A DNA stretch of 64,000 bases from positions 248,001 through 312,000 of the forward strand of contig NZ_AP012327.1 of NCBI RefSeq assembly GCF_001042615.1, read 5' to 3'. The stretch comes from Bifidobacterium catenulatum subsp. kashiwanohense JCM 15439 = DSM 21854 (lineage in GTDB: Bacteria; Actinomycetota; Actinomycetes; Actinomycetales; Bifidobacteriaceae). Within the stretch, counting starts at the first letter, position 1. Each line of letters begins with the position of its first letter. Shown here one piece after another: positions 18,037 to 27,567 of the stretch. The notes beneath the pieces were generated by a model, which was not told where the DNA came from, did no database searches, and saw nothing but the letters and a program-made list of their open reading frames with translations. The translations under genes and the position numbers were made by a program.

Positions 18037-19214
18037 CTCTCGCTGATCAGAAAGCAACCATAGCACGCACTTCGGAAGCGTTCGTAGACGCCGATCTGAG
18101 TGCCGAAACCGTAACCCGAGCCGCACGCGAAGTCCTCAACGACTCCGCGGAACGCGGCGGCGGCGTGCAAATGCTTAATGTAGACAAAATCTACCCAGGA
18201 GCCACCAACAAGGCGCTCGACAACTTCAACCTAGAAATCAATCCTGGTGAAATGGTCGTGCTGCTCGGCGGCTCCGGCTGCGGCAAATCCACCGCGCTGC
18301 GCTCCCTCGCAGGCTTGGAAGACATTCAGGCCGGTCGGATTCTCGTCGGCGGGCAAGATGTGACCGGTGTGCCCGCCAACAAGCGAAACATGGCCATGGT
18401 GTTCCAGGCGTACTCGCTGTTCCCGCACATGACCGCTCTGCAGAACGTGGAATTCGGCTTGGAGATCCGCGGCATGGGCAAGACGGAACGACGTAAGCAG
18501 GCCATGGAGAAGCTGGAACTTGTAGGCCTTGCCGATCAGGCCGGCAAATACACGCAGCAGATGTCTGGCGGTCAGCAGCAGCGTGTGGCGCTCGCCCGCG
18601 CACTGGCCGTGAACCCCCGCGTACTCCTGCTCGACGAGCCGCTTTCCGCACTTGACGCCAAAGTTCGTGTGCAGCTGCGCGACGAAATCCGCCGCATCCA
18701 GCTCGAAGCCGGCACCACCACCGTGTTCGTGACCCACGATCAGGAAGAAGCGCTCGCCGTTGCCGACCGCATCGGCGTAATGAACCACGGATGTATCGAA
18801 CAGATCGCCGACCCGCAGACGCTGTACCGCCGTCCGGCCAGCGAATACGTAGCCACCTTCATTGGCCTGACTAACCGGCTCCCCGGCATCACGAATGGTG
18901 AGGAAGCCGTGGTGTTCGGTCAGCGCGTGCCGCTGCTCGAAGCCTCCAAGCGCGACGCCTCCACCGTGCTCGTGCGGCCGGAAAACCTTGTGATCACTCT
19001 GGCCGCAAACGATGGCAACATGGTAGGCGAGCGTGGTCGCGTCGACATGGTGCACTTCCTCGGCGCGCTCGTCCGCGTTGACTTGACGGTTGCCGCAGGT
19101 GCGGGCCACCTGCCCGTCACCGTGCAGCTGCCAGCCAATGAGCTTCCTGCCGGTCTGACGGTTGGATCCGAAGTGGTGGTGGCTCCGCGTCCGATCGCCG
19201 CGCTCGCCGTATGA
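18033..19214 (+). CDS. ABC transporter ATP-binding protein (PotA-like)
   Basis: ATPase of the importer encoded by the three preceding genes; 393 residues. Walker A GGSGCGKSTALR (about residue 78), signature MSGGQQQRVALARAL (about 175), Walker B VLLLDEPLSALD (about 196), switch His in FVTHDQEEAL. A C-terminal TOBE-like domain follows (about 285-390). The first 45 residues are a polar extension not usual in PotA. The start overlaps the permease stop (ATGA). Confidence 0.9.
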   Translation: MTLADQKATIARTSEAFVDADLSAETVTRAAREVLNDSAERGGGVQMLNVDKIYPGATNKALDNFNLEINPGEMVVLLGGSGCGKSTALRSLAGLEDIQAGRILVGGQDVTGVPANKRNMAMVFQAYSLFPHMTALQNVEFGLEIRGMGKTERRKQAMEKLELVGLADQAGKYTQQMSGGQQQRVALARALAVNPRVLLLDEPLSALDAKVRVQLRDEIRRIQLEAGTTTVFVTHDQEEALAVADRIGVMNHGCIEQIADPQTLYRRPASEYVATFIGLTNRLPGITNGEEAVVFGQRVPLLEASKRDASTVLVRPENLVITLAANDGNMVGERGRVDMVHFLGALVRVDLTVAAGAGHLPVTVQLPANELPAGLTVGSEVVVAPRPIAALAV

Positions 19215-19259
19215 GCTGTTTCGTTGCGGACGCCCATGACGACGGTCATGAGATTGTAA

Positions 19260-19306
19260 GCTGATATTCAGCATTCCTGTATTAAGGTGCTGAATATCAG
19301 CATTTT
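19260..19306 (+). terminator. Hairpin after the ABC importer
   Basis: Perfect 14-bp stem, GCTGATATTCAGCA (19260-19273) with TGCTGAATATCAGC (19288-19301), 14-base loop, then ATTTTC. It ends the importer operon or acts as an operator for the next gene. Confidence 0.75.
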
Positions 19307-19344
19307 CGTATATGCACCCCGTGCACGTCGTCGCAAAGGCAAAT

Positions 19345-20445
19345 ATGACGTTTCCGCAGTACCCACAATATCCGCAGCGGCCGCAACAGCAGAATCCGCA
19401 GCAGCCATTCCAATATCAGCAACAACCGCAGTATCCGCGGCCGCAAGTTAATCCTTATGAACGTTGGCTCAGGCGCGTGAAAAGCGTGTTCTCCCGCATC
19501 GGCGTAGGCATGTGCCTGATGGTGGTGATCTGGTATGCGCTTGCAACGGTGATTTCCGGCGTGCTTTATCAGGTACTGCACACCACGAATCTGCCGAATT
19601 GGGCGGTGTATGTGGCGTCGGATGCCCCTTTGTATCTCGTGGCCATGCCGCTCACGGTACTGATCATGGGCAAATCGTCGGTCATTGAAACACGCAAGTT
19701 CGACATGAAGCCGGGCCAATTCTTCAAACTGCTGGTCATGTGCTTCCCGCTCATGTATGTGGGCAGTCTCATCGGCAATATGCTGGCGTCGCTGCTTTCC
19801 GGAGGCAAAGCCAGCAATTCGGTAAGTGATCTGGCCATGCAATTCGACGTGTGGAACGTGGTGTTTCTCGTGATTCTCGGACCATTGTTCGAAGAATGGA
19901 TCTTCCGCAAGGAACTCATCAGCCGTACGCGCAAATACGGCGAAAAAACCGCGATCGTGTTCTCCGCGATGTTCTTTGGCCTAGTGCACATGAACCTGTT
20001 TCAGTTCTTCTACGCATTCGCATTGGGTCTTGTGTTCGGCTACGTGTACGTGCGTACCAGCAAACTGCGTTATTCGGTGGTCATGCACATGTGCGTCAAC
20101 TTCATGGGCGGCGTGGTCGCGCCATGGGTGGTGACGAACATTGACATCGACAGTCTGATGAACGTGCTGACCAGTGCGGAAAACGGCGACGGAACAGCCA
20201 TGATGCAGTGGATGGGCCAGAATGCGACGGGAACGATGATATTCGGCATCTATATGCTGCTGTATTACGGTCTGATCATTGCGGGTGTGGTGCTGCTTAT
20301 TCGTGAACGTAAGAATTTTGTATTCTATACCGCACCGGAAGAACTGCCTCGCGGCGTTCGCACGAGAACGGCAATACTGAACGTCGGTGTAATTACTTAC
20401 ATTGTAGTGACGGTTATTCTTACGGCAATCAACCTAATGAGGTAA
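19345..20445 (+). CDS. CPBP-family intramembrane metalloprotease
   Basis: A 366-residue integral membrane protein of the CAAX-protease/bacteriocin-processing family. The first 35 residues are a Pro/Gln/Tyr-rich cytoplasmic tail (repeated QYPQ/PQQ units). About eight membrane segments follow. Catalytic motifs are complete: EEWIFRKE (EExxxR, about residue 187), FGLVH (FxxxH, about 212) and HMCVN (HxxxN, about 248). The ATG at 19345 has AAAGG five bases upstream; an in-frame ATG at 19312 lacks a site. Substrate unknown. A strong bidirectional hairpin separates it from mscS. Confidence 0.85.
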   Translation: MTFPQYPQYPQRPQQQNPQQPFQYQQQPQYPRPQVNPYERWLRRVKSVFSRIGVGMCLMVVIWYALATVISGVLYQVLHTTNLPNWAVYVASDAPLYLVAMPLTVLIMGKSSVIETRKFDMKPGQFFKLLVMCFPLMYVGSLIGNMLASLLSGGKASNSVSDLAMQFDVWNVVFLVILGPLFEEWIFRKELISRTRKYGEKTAIVFSAMFFGLVHMNLFQFFYAFALGLVFGYVYVRTSKLRYSVVMHMCVNFMGGVVAPWVVTNIDIDSLMNVLTSAENGDGTAMMQWMGQNATGTMIFGIYMLLYYGLIIAGVVLLIRERKNFVFYTAPEELPRGVRTRTAILNVGVITYIVVTVILTAINLMR

Positions 20446-20460
20446 TAATTCCAGTATAAA

Positions 20461-20497
20461 AAAGTGCCGCATGTGGAATACTGCATGCGGCACTTTT
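20461..20497. terminator. Bidirectional terminator
   Basis: A stem of 13 bp, AAAGTGCCGCATG (20461-20473) / CATGCGGCACTTT (20484-20496), with an A-run before and a T-run after. It serves the converging protease and mscS genes. Confidence 0.92.
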
Positions 20498-20540
20498 TAT
20501 ATATATGGGTCAATCGCGATTTCTTGTGTTCGTGAGGGGA

Positions 20541-21362
20541 TTATGATTCCCCATTGATGGCGCGATTCTCAAGAAAATCAGCATTGGCGATGGAACGTGC
20601 CACGGCGTTGATCATGTCGGGAAGCAACGATCCCGGCTTGGCGTACGCGCACACTTCGACATTGATGCCGTAAGGGGAGTAGCCGGTCAGTCTCACTTTC
20701 GGAGGGAAGCGCGGATCGGCCAAATCGGCGGTATCGCGCTGCACGGCCTGAACCACCTGACGGGTCATCTCGTCGATGTCGGTGCCGGCCTTGGCGGTGA
20801 ACGGCACGCGAACCAGCATCTCATTGGACGGATTGAGTTTTTCCAGTGACGTGGTGTTCAGAATCGAATTCGGAATGATCTTGACGTTGCCATTGCGCTC
20901 GCGCACCACGGTCTGACGCCAGTTGATATCTTCGACCACGCCATCGGTGCCCGCCACATTCACCAGATCACCCGGCTGGATTACACGGCCAAGCATCAGA
21001 CCGAAACCGCCGATGATATTCGCGATCGTATCTTTCATGCCGAGCGACACCGCAAGGCCGCCGATGCCGAGCGCGGTGAAAATCGTGGTCGGATTAATGC
21101 CGAACACCGGCTGCAGCACAGTGCCCACAGCCAACGTCCACACCACCGCGCGCAGAATATTGATGAAAATCGAAGCGTTCGGCACTTGCGAACGGTCCAG
21201 CACTTTGCTCACGATTCGGGTAAGCGCCTTGTCGATAACGGCCGCAAGCAGTGCGACGACAATGAGCAGAATGATTTTTCCGGAATTGGTTTTCAGCCAA
21301 TCCACAGCGATTTCAATCGGTTCCATGGTGTTCTGGAGCGTCCCTTCATAAGTTTGTTGCAT
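20541..21362 (-). CDS. Small-conductance mechanosensitive channel family protein
   Basis: A 273-residue MscS-family channel that would open under membrane tension to release solutes. Three membrane segments lie in the first 120 residues; the pore helix and the beta domain follow (GIGGLAVSLGMKDTIANIIG, then VEDINWRQTVVRERNGNV). The length matches the short MscS class. Another in-frame ATG 12 codons in (21326) is possible. It is divergent from the DUF2974 pair. Confidence 0.9.
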   Translation of the reverse strand: MQQTYEGTLQNTMEPIEIAVDWLKTNSGKIILLIVVALLAAVIDKALTRIVSKVLDRSQVPNASIFINILRAVVWTLAVGTVLQPVFGINPTTIFTALGIGGLAVSLGMKDTIANIIGGFGLMLGRVIQPGDLVNVAGTDGVVEDINWRQTVVRERNGNVKIIPNSILNTTSLEKLNPSNEMLVRVPFTAKAGTDIDEMTRQVVQAVQRDTADLADPRFPPKVRLTGYSPYGINVEVCAYAKPGSLLPDMINAVARSIANADFLENRAINGES

Positions 21363-21551
21363 GCATTACTGGTGCGTTCGATTTGCGTTCGCTGCACCTG
21401 CGATGTGTGTTTGCAACTGGTGTTCGCACATATCCTACAGTGTGTGGCTGAGTCGGTTTGAGCGTGGGTGTACGGGGGTGTGTGCGAGAACATGTGGGGA
21501 AATGCGCGTGGTGGCATGTGGTCGGAGCCGCGAACGGGCTAAAGTTGAGGC

Positions 21552-22778
21552 ATGGGCAATGTGGTGGATTATGTGCGCCGAGAGTTCCGCGGGTTTGGCG
21601 AATTGGCGTTCAGCAATGTCGATTCCTTGGTGCTTTCCGAGCTTTCCTACATGCGATTGCTGGGTTTGGTTCCAGTATTCGGCGAGGCCAAGTCGGTGGC
21701 GACCGTGCCGATTCGTGAATTGCTGCGCGCCGAAAGCTACGATGAGATGTTTGTTTCGAATTCCTCTGAAATGAATGATTACCGGCTTTCGCTGCTGCGT
21801 GCGGTTTGCGAATCACCGCGATTCCGCGGATTGCGGGTGGGGGAGTATGCCGAACGTTTGGATGAGGGCGAGCAGCAGCAATTCGCTGCGATGACTTTCG
21901 ATTTGGGTGCCGATTTCGGCTTATATGTTGCGTTCCGTGGCACTGACGGCACGCTCGTCGGTTGGAAAGAGGATTTCAATATGGCGGTGCGTTGCCCAGT
22001 GCCGTCGCAAGAATCGGCATATCGATATGCGGACTCAATTTTGGATAGGACGGAACGTTTGCTCTCGGCGAAAGAATCGCCCGGCATTATGATCGGCGGG
22101 CATTCCAAAGGCGGCAACATGGCGGTATACGCGGCCATGCAAATCACACAAAGCGATATTGCAGCGACCAGCGAGCGCGCGCAGCGGCTCGGACTGCTAC
22201 CGGCACTCGGCGGAAGCGTGCCGGGACGCAACTGCAGAATCTCCCGCATCTTCTCACATGATGGGCCTGGAATGTCGCAAGTCATGGTGCATAGCCGCGC
22301 ATATCAGGCAATCGCGGCACGAATCGACAAGACCGTGCCGGAATCCTCCATCATCGGCATGCTGCTGCAATCGCAAATCAAACCAACCCTCGTCAAAGCC
22401 GACGCCATAAGCATTCTGCAGCATATGGGATCAAGCTGGCAGGTGACGCAATCCGGCGAATTCGAGCGGGCAAGCGAGCTGACAAGCGGCGCGCAACTCA
22501 TCGGCAAAACCATTGATGGATGGTTCGACCGCGTAAGCCAGGAACAGCGCGAACGGGCCATCAACCAGATGTACGACATCTTCGCAGCAGCGGGGTACGG
22601 TAATATCGCTGATTTGGCGGCGAATTGGACGGATTCGCTGCCGAAAATCGTGGCGGCCGCCAGGGGCACCGACGTCGAAACGCGCGAACTCATCAAAGAT
22701 GTGCTCAAGGCGATTCCAGCCAGTGCGGCGAAAGTCGCTGTCGGTGAACTGCGCAACGACAAGGAGGGGGATGCGTGA
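21552..22778 (+). CDS. DUF2974 (Mbeg1-like) protein, alpha/beta-hydrolase-like, copy 1
   Basis: A 408-residue protein with a lipase-type nucleophile elbow GHSKGGN (about residue 181) and the preceding FRGTDGTLVGWKEDFNMA block. An acid (HDGPGMSQ) is also visible; no signal peptide. The start MGNVVDYVRREF matches the second copy's start MGNIIDYARTET. It overlaps the second copy by one base. Hydrolase activity is inferred; the substrate is unknown. Confidence 0.82.
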   Translation: MGNVVDYVRREFRGFGELAFSNVDSLVLSELSYMRLLGLVPVFGEAKSVATVPIRELLRAESYDEMFVSNSSEMNDYRLSLLRAVCESPRFRGLRVGEYAERLDEGEQQQFAAMTFDLGADFGLYVAFRGTDGTLVGWKEDFNMAVRCPVPSQESAYRYADSILDRTERLLSAKESPGIMIGGHSKGGNMAVYAAMQITQSDIAATSERAQRLGLLPALGGSVPGRNCRISRIFSHDGPGMSQVMVHSRAYQAIAARIDKTVPESSIIGMLLQSQIKPTLVKADAISILQHMGSSWQVTQSGEFERASELTSGAQLIGKTIDGWFDRVSQEQRERAINQMYDIFAAAGYGNIADLAANWTDSLPKIVAAARGTDVETRELIKDVLKAIPASAAKVAVGELRNDKEGDA

Positions 22779-23983
22779 TGGGCAACATTATTGACTATGC
22801 GCGCACGGAAACGCGCAGTTTCGAGGCATTGCCGTTCCGCGAGGCCGACGCATTGGTGTTGGCACAGCTTTCGTACGACGAAGTGCCGAAATGCGTGCTG
22901 CTATTGGACGATTTGGTAGCGAAATACGGTACGTTGCAGGCGCGTGCGAAGCAATTCGATATTCGACGTCCGATCGCATCATTGCGTATGCTGCGCACGC
23001 CCCCGTTTGGCGGTGCGACGATTGCGCGTGCCGATGACGAGCTGAACCACGACAAGCCCGTAGCCGACCATGACGTGGAGAACGTGGGATTGGTCGATCC
23101 GCAGGTGACGCACGACTTCTACCATGCTGTGGCGGCGAACCCGCGGTTTTCCGACGTTGAAATGAGCGCGTACTGCGAGCAGTTTGATGGCGACGCGCAA
23201 ACGCAGTTCGCGGCAGTGACTTTCCGGCTACCGTCGGGAACGTTGGTTGTGGCGTTTCGAGGCACCGATGATTCGCTGGTCGGATGGAAGGAAGACTTCA
23301 ACATGGCCTTCCAATACCCGGTTCCAGCACAGGTTTCCGCAGCTGAATACCTGAAAAAAGTCGCCTCGCTGTGGGATGGGCCGATACTGCTGACCGGTCA
23401 CTCCAAAGGCGGTAATCTGGCCGTATATGCGGCCATGAACGCCGAAGACGAGATCAAGGATCGTGTTGAACGCATCTACTCGCTCGACGGGCCGGGCTTC
23501 CCCGAGGAAGTGGTGAAAAGCTTCGAATATGCGAGCGTGAGCGACCGCATCGTGAAAATCGTGCCGGACTCCTCGGTGGTGGGCATGGTGTTTGAAACTC
23601 CCGAACATTGCGTGGTGGTGAAATCCGACGTGGATGGCATCATGCAGCATTTCGCCTTCTCGTGGCAGATGCACGGGGGTGAATTCGCCAAGGCCGAAGA
23701 TGTGGCCGACAGTTCAGTGGTGTTCAACAAGTCGCTGAACGGCTGGCTTGCGGGACTTTCCAAAGAACAGCGCGAGCATGCGGTCGACGCGCTGTTCTCC
23801 GTGCTCGAAGCTTCCGGGGCGGGCAGTATTTCCGCGATCGTGGCAGCCGGTCCGAAAGTAATTCCCGAAATGCTCGGCACATATGTTGGCTTGAGCAGTG
23901 CGGATCGGCGCAACATCAATCAGGCGCTGGTGATTCTGTTGCAGGCGGCGCTCGCGCGCAATCCGAAAGTTCAGCGAAAGTGA
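22778..23983 (+). CDS. DUF2974 (Mbeg1-like) protein, copy 2
   Basis: A 401-residue paralogue of the preceding gene with the same elbow (GHSKGGNLAVYAAM, about residue 208) and FRGTDDSLVGWKEDFNMA block. It carries an extra acidic/His segment near residues 75-105 absent from copy 1. The ATG at 22778 has AAGGAGG upstream within the first copy and overlaps its stop, so the two are coupled. The product may pair with copy 1; function unknown. Confidence 0.82.
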   Translation: MGNIIDYARTETRSFEALPFREADALVLAQLSYDEVPKCVLLLDDLVAKYGTLQARAKQFDIRRPIASLRMLRTPPFGGATIARADDELNHDKPVADHDVENVGLVDPQVTHDFYHAVAANPRFSDVEMSAYCEQFDGDAQTQFAAVTFRLPSGTLVVAFRGTDDSLVGWKEDFNMAFQYPVPAQVSAAEYLKKVASLWDGPILLTGHSKGGNLAVYAAMNAEDEIKDRVERIYSLDGPGFPEEVVKSFEYASVSDRIVKIVPDSSVVGMVFETPEHCVVVKSDVDGIMQHFAFSWQMHGGEFAKAEDVADSSVVFNKSLNGWLAGLSKEQREHAVDALFSVLEASGAGSISAIVAAGPKVIPEMLGTYVGLSSADRRNINQALVILLQAALARNPKVQRK

Positions 23984-24151
23984 AGTGCGAATGAGGTGTG
24001 AGCACTGTGCGAACATGGGCGGGCGCTGTGCATGTAGCGTACTTGTGTCGTAAGCGTGAATTCGTATACGACATTTGCCGAAATTTGGTCTAGACAGCTT
24101 GTACAATAAATGTGGTTATAAGGCAGCGTGACTAATTATCAGGGGGTACTG

Positions 24152-24826
24152 ATGCCACGACCACGCAGAGACTCAGAAATCCTGCCGGCGAAAGAACGTC
24201 TCGAAAACGCATTCTGGGAGCTGCTTTCGGAACGCGAGTACAACAAAATCACCGTCACCGACATCGTTCGCGCGGCAGACGTGAATCGCAATTCCTTCTA
24301 CTACCATTTCTCCGGACTGCCGGAACTCGCCGACTCCGCAATCCTGCATGCCGTTGAAAACACGCCAATGCCGGGCGTACCGGGACGAGATTTCGATCCG
24401 GACGTCGAATGGCGCAAACACGTCACCGCACTACTGCGCGATCCGGAACAGCGCCAGCGCCTCGACCGACTGGCATTGCTAGCCGGCCCGCACAGCTCGC
24501 CGGAACTCGTCTCGTCACTCAAGGAATTCGGGCGACTCACCATGATTTCCGTACTTGGGCTGAACGCCGACAATCTCGATCTGAAAACCGATCTTATGCT
24601 TGACTTCACAGTCGGCGGAATGCTTTCCGTACTGCAGCGCTGGCCGAAACTGCATGAGAAACTGCCGATCGACACCGTATTCAACGAGGACGTCGCCGTG
24701 CTTGCGGCAGGCATGTTCATGTCGATGTCGAAAGCAGACATGCTCGAATATTGGCGCAGGATCTTCAGCGAAGGATTCGTGCCCAGCATGGCGATTTCGC
24801 AACAGCAGCCGCCGTCTGCCAAGTGA
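24152..24826 (+). CDS. TetR-family transcriptional regulator
   Basis: A 224-residue repressor-type protein. The N-terminal TetR helix-turn-helix is clear (about residues 15-55; ITVTDIVRAADVNRNSFYYHF); the C-terminal ligand domain is not assignable. The ATG at 24152 follows AGGGGG; the longer frame from 24128 lacks a site. The target is probably local: the aminotransferase begins about 160 bases downstream on the same strand. Confidence 0.88.
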   Translation: MPRPRRDSEILPAKERLENAFWELLSEREYNKITVTDIVRAADVNRNSFYYHFSGLPELADSAILHAVENTPMPGVPGRDFDPDVEWRKHVTALLRDPEQRQRLDRLALLAGPHSSPELVSSLKEFGRLTMISVLGLNADNLDLKTDLMLDFTVGGMLSVLQRWPKLHEKLPIDTVFNEDVAVLAAGMFMSMSKADMLEYWRRIFSEGFVPSMAISQQQPPSAK

Positions 24827-24987
24827 CCATCGAAAGCCGGCTGTGACAATCCGGTGGTAAAAACGATATAGCGGCGTTTTTCCGCGGATTGCCCTGCGAA
24901 AAACGCAAATGTGCGAACACATGCGAACGTGCGTGGCAGCGCGAACGTGCGAAAGCGCGAAATGAACGAACGACGGGGAGGTTGTCC

Positions 24988-26178
24988 ATGATCAACGAAG
25001 CCTACAAAGCCATGCTCGGCGGAAAATCCGTAATCCGCGAGCTGAGCGAATATGCGACCGTGCGCGGCGCCGAAATCGGCTATGAGAACGTGTTCGACTA
25101 TTCGCTGGGCAATCCGAGCGTGCCCTGTCCGCAAAGCTTCACCGACGAGATGATCGCCCTGTACCAGGGGGTGGAACCGGTCGCATTGCACGGATACTCA
25201 CCGTCGCTGGGCATTGCCTCGGTGCGTGCGGCCATTGCAGAAAGCCTCAACCGTCGTTTCGACATGGACTACACGGCCGACTACATCTTCCCGACCACAG
25301 GAGCAGCTGGCGCGCTGGCCCACGCACTGCGCGTGGTGACCAAGCCGGGGGACGAAGTCATCACGTTTGCCCCCTACTTCCCTGAGTACCAGCCATACGT
25401 CAACGGAACCGGCGCGCACCTGACCGTGGTGCCAGCCGATACCGAAAGCTTCCAAATCAACTTCGAAGCGTTTGAACAGGTGTTGAACCCGGGTACCGCC
25501 GCGGTGCTCATCAACACGCCGAACAATCCTTCCGGAGCCGTCTACTCCGCCGAAACGCTGACACGACTGGCTGAAGTCCTGCGTGCCAAGCAAGTTGAAT
25601 ACGGCCATGACATCTTCTTGATCTCCGACGAACCGTACCGCGAAATCGTATTCGATGGGGGTGTGCAGCCGTATCCGAGCAAGTTCTACGACAATACGCT
25701 CTCGTGCTACTCGTACTCCAAGTCGTTGTCATTGCCGGGCGAGCGCATCGGCTATGTGGCGGTGAATCCGCGTGCCACCGACGCCGAACTGATCGTGCCG
25801 ATGTGCGGGCAGGTCAGCCGCGAAACCGGACATAACTGCCCAGGATCCAGCGTGCAGCTGGCTGTGGCCAAGGTGGTGGACGAGACCAGCGATCTTTCCG
25901 TATACGAAAAGAACATGAACCTCCTGTACGACGCGCTGGTGAGGCTCGGATTCGACGTGGTGCGCCCGGGTGGTACGTTCTACATCTTCCCGAAGGCGCT
26001 TGAGGAGGATGCGAACGCGTTCTGCATGAAAGCCAAGGATTACGATCTGATTCTCGTGCCGTCCGACAGTTTCGGTGTGCCCGGCTACTTCCGCATGGCG
26101 TACTGCATCAACACGGAGAAGGTGGAGCGTTCCATCGCCGCGCTTGAAAAGTTCGTGCACGAAGTCTACGGCCGCTGA
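24988..26178 (+). CDS. PLP-dependent aminotransferase, class I/II
   Basis: A 396-residue fold-type I aminotransferase, probably for aspartate/aromatic or related amino acids. PLP features: NTPNNPSGAVYS (about residue 172), SDEPYREI (about 213) and the Schiff-base lysine in SYSKSLSLPGERIGY (about 241). An arginine for the substrate carboxylate is likely in YFRMAYC near the C-terminus. The ATG at 24988 follows GGGAGG by seven bases. Substrate not assignable by eye. Confidence 0.87.
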   Translation: MINEAYKAMLGGKSVIRELSEYATVRGAEIGYENVFDYSLGNPSVPCPQSFTDEMIALYQGVEPVALHGYSPSLGIASVRAAIAESLNRRFDMDYTADYIFPTTGAAGALAHALRVVTKPGDEVITFAPYFPEYQPYVNGTGAHLTVVPADTESFQINFEAFEQVLNPGTAAVLINTPNNPSGAVYSAETLTRLAEVLRAKQVEYGHDIFLISDEPYREIVFDGGVQPYPSKFYDNTLSCYSYSKSLSLPGERIGYVAVNPRATDAELIVPMCGQVSRETGHNCPGSSVQLAVAKVVDETSDLSVYEKNMNLLYDALVRLGFDVVRPGGTFYIFPKALEEDANAFCMKAKDYDLILVPSDSFGVPGYFRMAYCINTEKVERSIAALEKFVHEVYGR

Positions 26179-26190
26179 AAAAGTCGTTTG

Positions 26191-26335
26191 CGCTATATGT
26201 GGCAGGTTTATGCGGAAAACGACGGTTAGGGGGGATAAAACCTGCCCCCTAAGTGACGTTTGGCCTAGTAGGTCTGCCACATATAGCGAATATCATCTTT
26301 CCTGAGATGGGGAATCTGCCACATATAACGAATAT
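26191..26335. repeat. Nested inverted/direct repeat element
   Basis: CGCTATATGTGGCAG (about 26191) is inverted at 26274-26288, and a direct copy of the latter, with AACG for AGCG, follows about 36 bases later. Inside the outer pair lies a second imperfect inverted repeat built on TTAGGGGGG and CCCCCTAA. No gene is seen in 26179-26459. This may be a small mobile or structural repeat, or a complex terminator. Confidence 0.7.
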
Positions 26336-26459
26336 TGTTTTTTGATGTGTGCGGATATGGGTTCGCCCGAAATCGGTGGAGGCGGGAGACCGGGCGAAAT
26401 CTACGAAACGAGATGCATGGTCGGCGCGTGGTACGTGGCGCTCGCCGACCATGACGCAA

Positions 26460-27353
26460 TCAGTGTGTGGCAATTTCGTCAATCTTGGTGACGTGACCGC
26501 CGAACTGGGCGCGCATGGTGGAAACTACGCGCAGAATGTCATCCGCACCGCCGCGGGAAGTCTGACGTGCGTACAGTGCGGCCGCGGTGGCGGGGGTTGG
26601 TACGCCCAGTTCGAGAGCCGCTTCGATCATCCACTTCGCCTCGCCGGATTCGTTGGCCACCGGCGGCATGGACTGGAGTGTCGGATCCGACTTGAACGCG
26701 ATGGCCAGCAGATCGAGCAGCCAGGACTGCACTACGGAGCCGTCTCGCCACGAGCTCATTACGGCGGCCGGATCCTTGATGAGGTCGGATTTCACCATAG
26801 TGGCAAAACCTTCGCCGAACGCCTGCATCATGCCATATTCGATGCCGTTGTGCACCATTTTGGCGAAATGGCCGCCGCCAACCGGTCCTGCGAGCACGAG
26901 TCCGGAATCGCCCTCAGGCTTGAGCGCTTCGAAAATCGGTCGGGCGCGTTCAAAATCCTCTTCGCTGCCACCCACCATGAGCGCATACCCGCGGTCGATG
27001 CCCCACACGCCGCCGGAAACACCGCAATCCATGAAGTGAATGCCCTTCGGCTCGAGTTCGGCCGCGTGACGCGCGTCATCGGTGTAACGGGAATTGCCGC
27101 CATCGATGATCATGTCGCCGGGCTCAAGTAGTTCCGCCAATTCGTTGATGGTGCTGTCGGTCGCCTCGCCTGCGGGCACCATCACCCACACGATGCGCGG
27201 CGCGGTGAGCGCGGTCACCATCTCTTCGAGGCTTGCCACGGTGCGATCCGATTCGGGGGAGCGGTCGTATCCGACCACCTCGTGCCCGGCTGCCGTGATG
27301 CGCTTCGCCATATTGCCACCCATTCGGCCCAGACCGATCATTGCCAACTGCAT
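26460..27353 (-). CDS. gnd: 6-phosphogluconate dehydrogenase (decarboxylating), short type
   Basis: Oxidises 6-phosphogluconate to ribulose-5-phosphate. The 297-residue length fits the short YqeC/GntZ class rather than the 470-residue class. The N-terminus carries the NAD(P) motif (MIGLGRMGGNMAKRI), DGGNSRYTDD the substrate loop (about residue 90), and KMVHNGIEYGMMQAF the catalytic lysine block (about 172). The ATG at 27353 has AGAAAGAAG upstream. Neighbouring gluconate permease and kinase genes make a gluconate-use cluster; the enzyme takes the product of GntK. Confidence 0.92.
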   Translation of the reverse strand: MQLAMIGLGRMGGNMAKRITAAGHEVVGYDRSPESDRTVASLEEMVTALTAPRIVWVMVPAGEATDSTINELAELLEPGDMIIDGGNSRYTDDARHAAELEPKGIHFMDCGVSGGVWGIDRGYALMVGGSEEDFERARPIFEALKPEGDSGLVLAGPVGGGHFAKMVHNGIEYGMMQAFGEGFATMVKSDLIKDPAAVMSSWRDGSVVQSWLLDLLAIAFKSDPTLQSMPPVANESGEAKWMIEAALELGVPTPATAAALYARQTSRGGADDILRVVSTMRAQFGGHVTKIDEIATH

Positions 27354-27567
27354 GATGTTCTTCTTTCTACGGTTGTGTTTGATGTGGAATTGTGGATTTG
27401 ATTGGGATTGGTGCCGCCCGTACATCGCTGTCGCCTTCCGCAATGCAGAAGAGAAGGCGACAAGCAACAGATGGACGGCAGGTCTGTAATTTCTGCATCT
27501 CAGATATGTTGTTCAGATATGAGACGTGCGAATCGTATATCTCAATTCATGTGTGGAATATCGTGCG
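27354..27567. promoter_or_regulatory. gntT-gnd intergenic region
   Basis: Holds a perfect 10-bp inverted repeat, TGTCGCCTTC (27429-27438) / GAAGGCGACA (27453-27462), and two copies of CAGATATG (27501-27508, 27514-27521). The same octamer is at 29800, before the GntR gene, so it is a candidate part of a gluconate operator. Confidence 0.4.

Noticed and set aside
18231..19274. Minus-strand frame of 347 codons opposite the ABC ATPase
   Set aside because: Shadow of a clear ATPase gene; composition is His/Gly-rich and no motif is present.
26210..26260. 6C-type structured RNA from the G-run/C-run hairpin
   Set aside because: There is one such hairpin, not two with C-runs in loops, and it is nested within longer inverted repeats.
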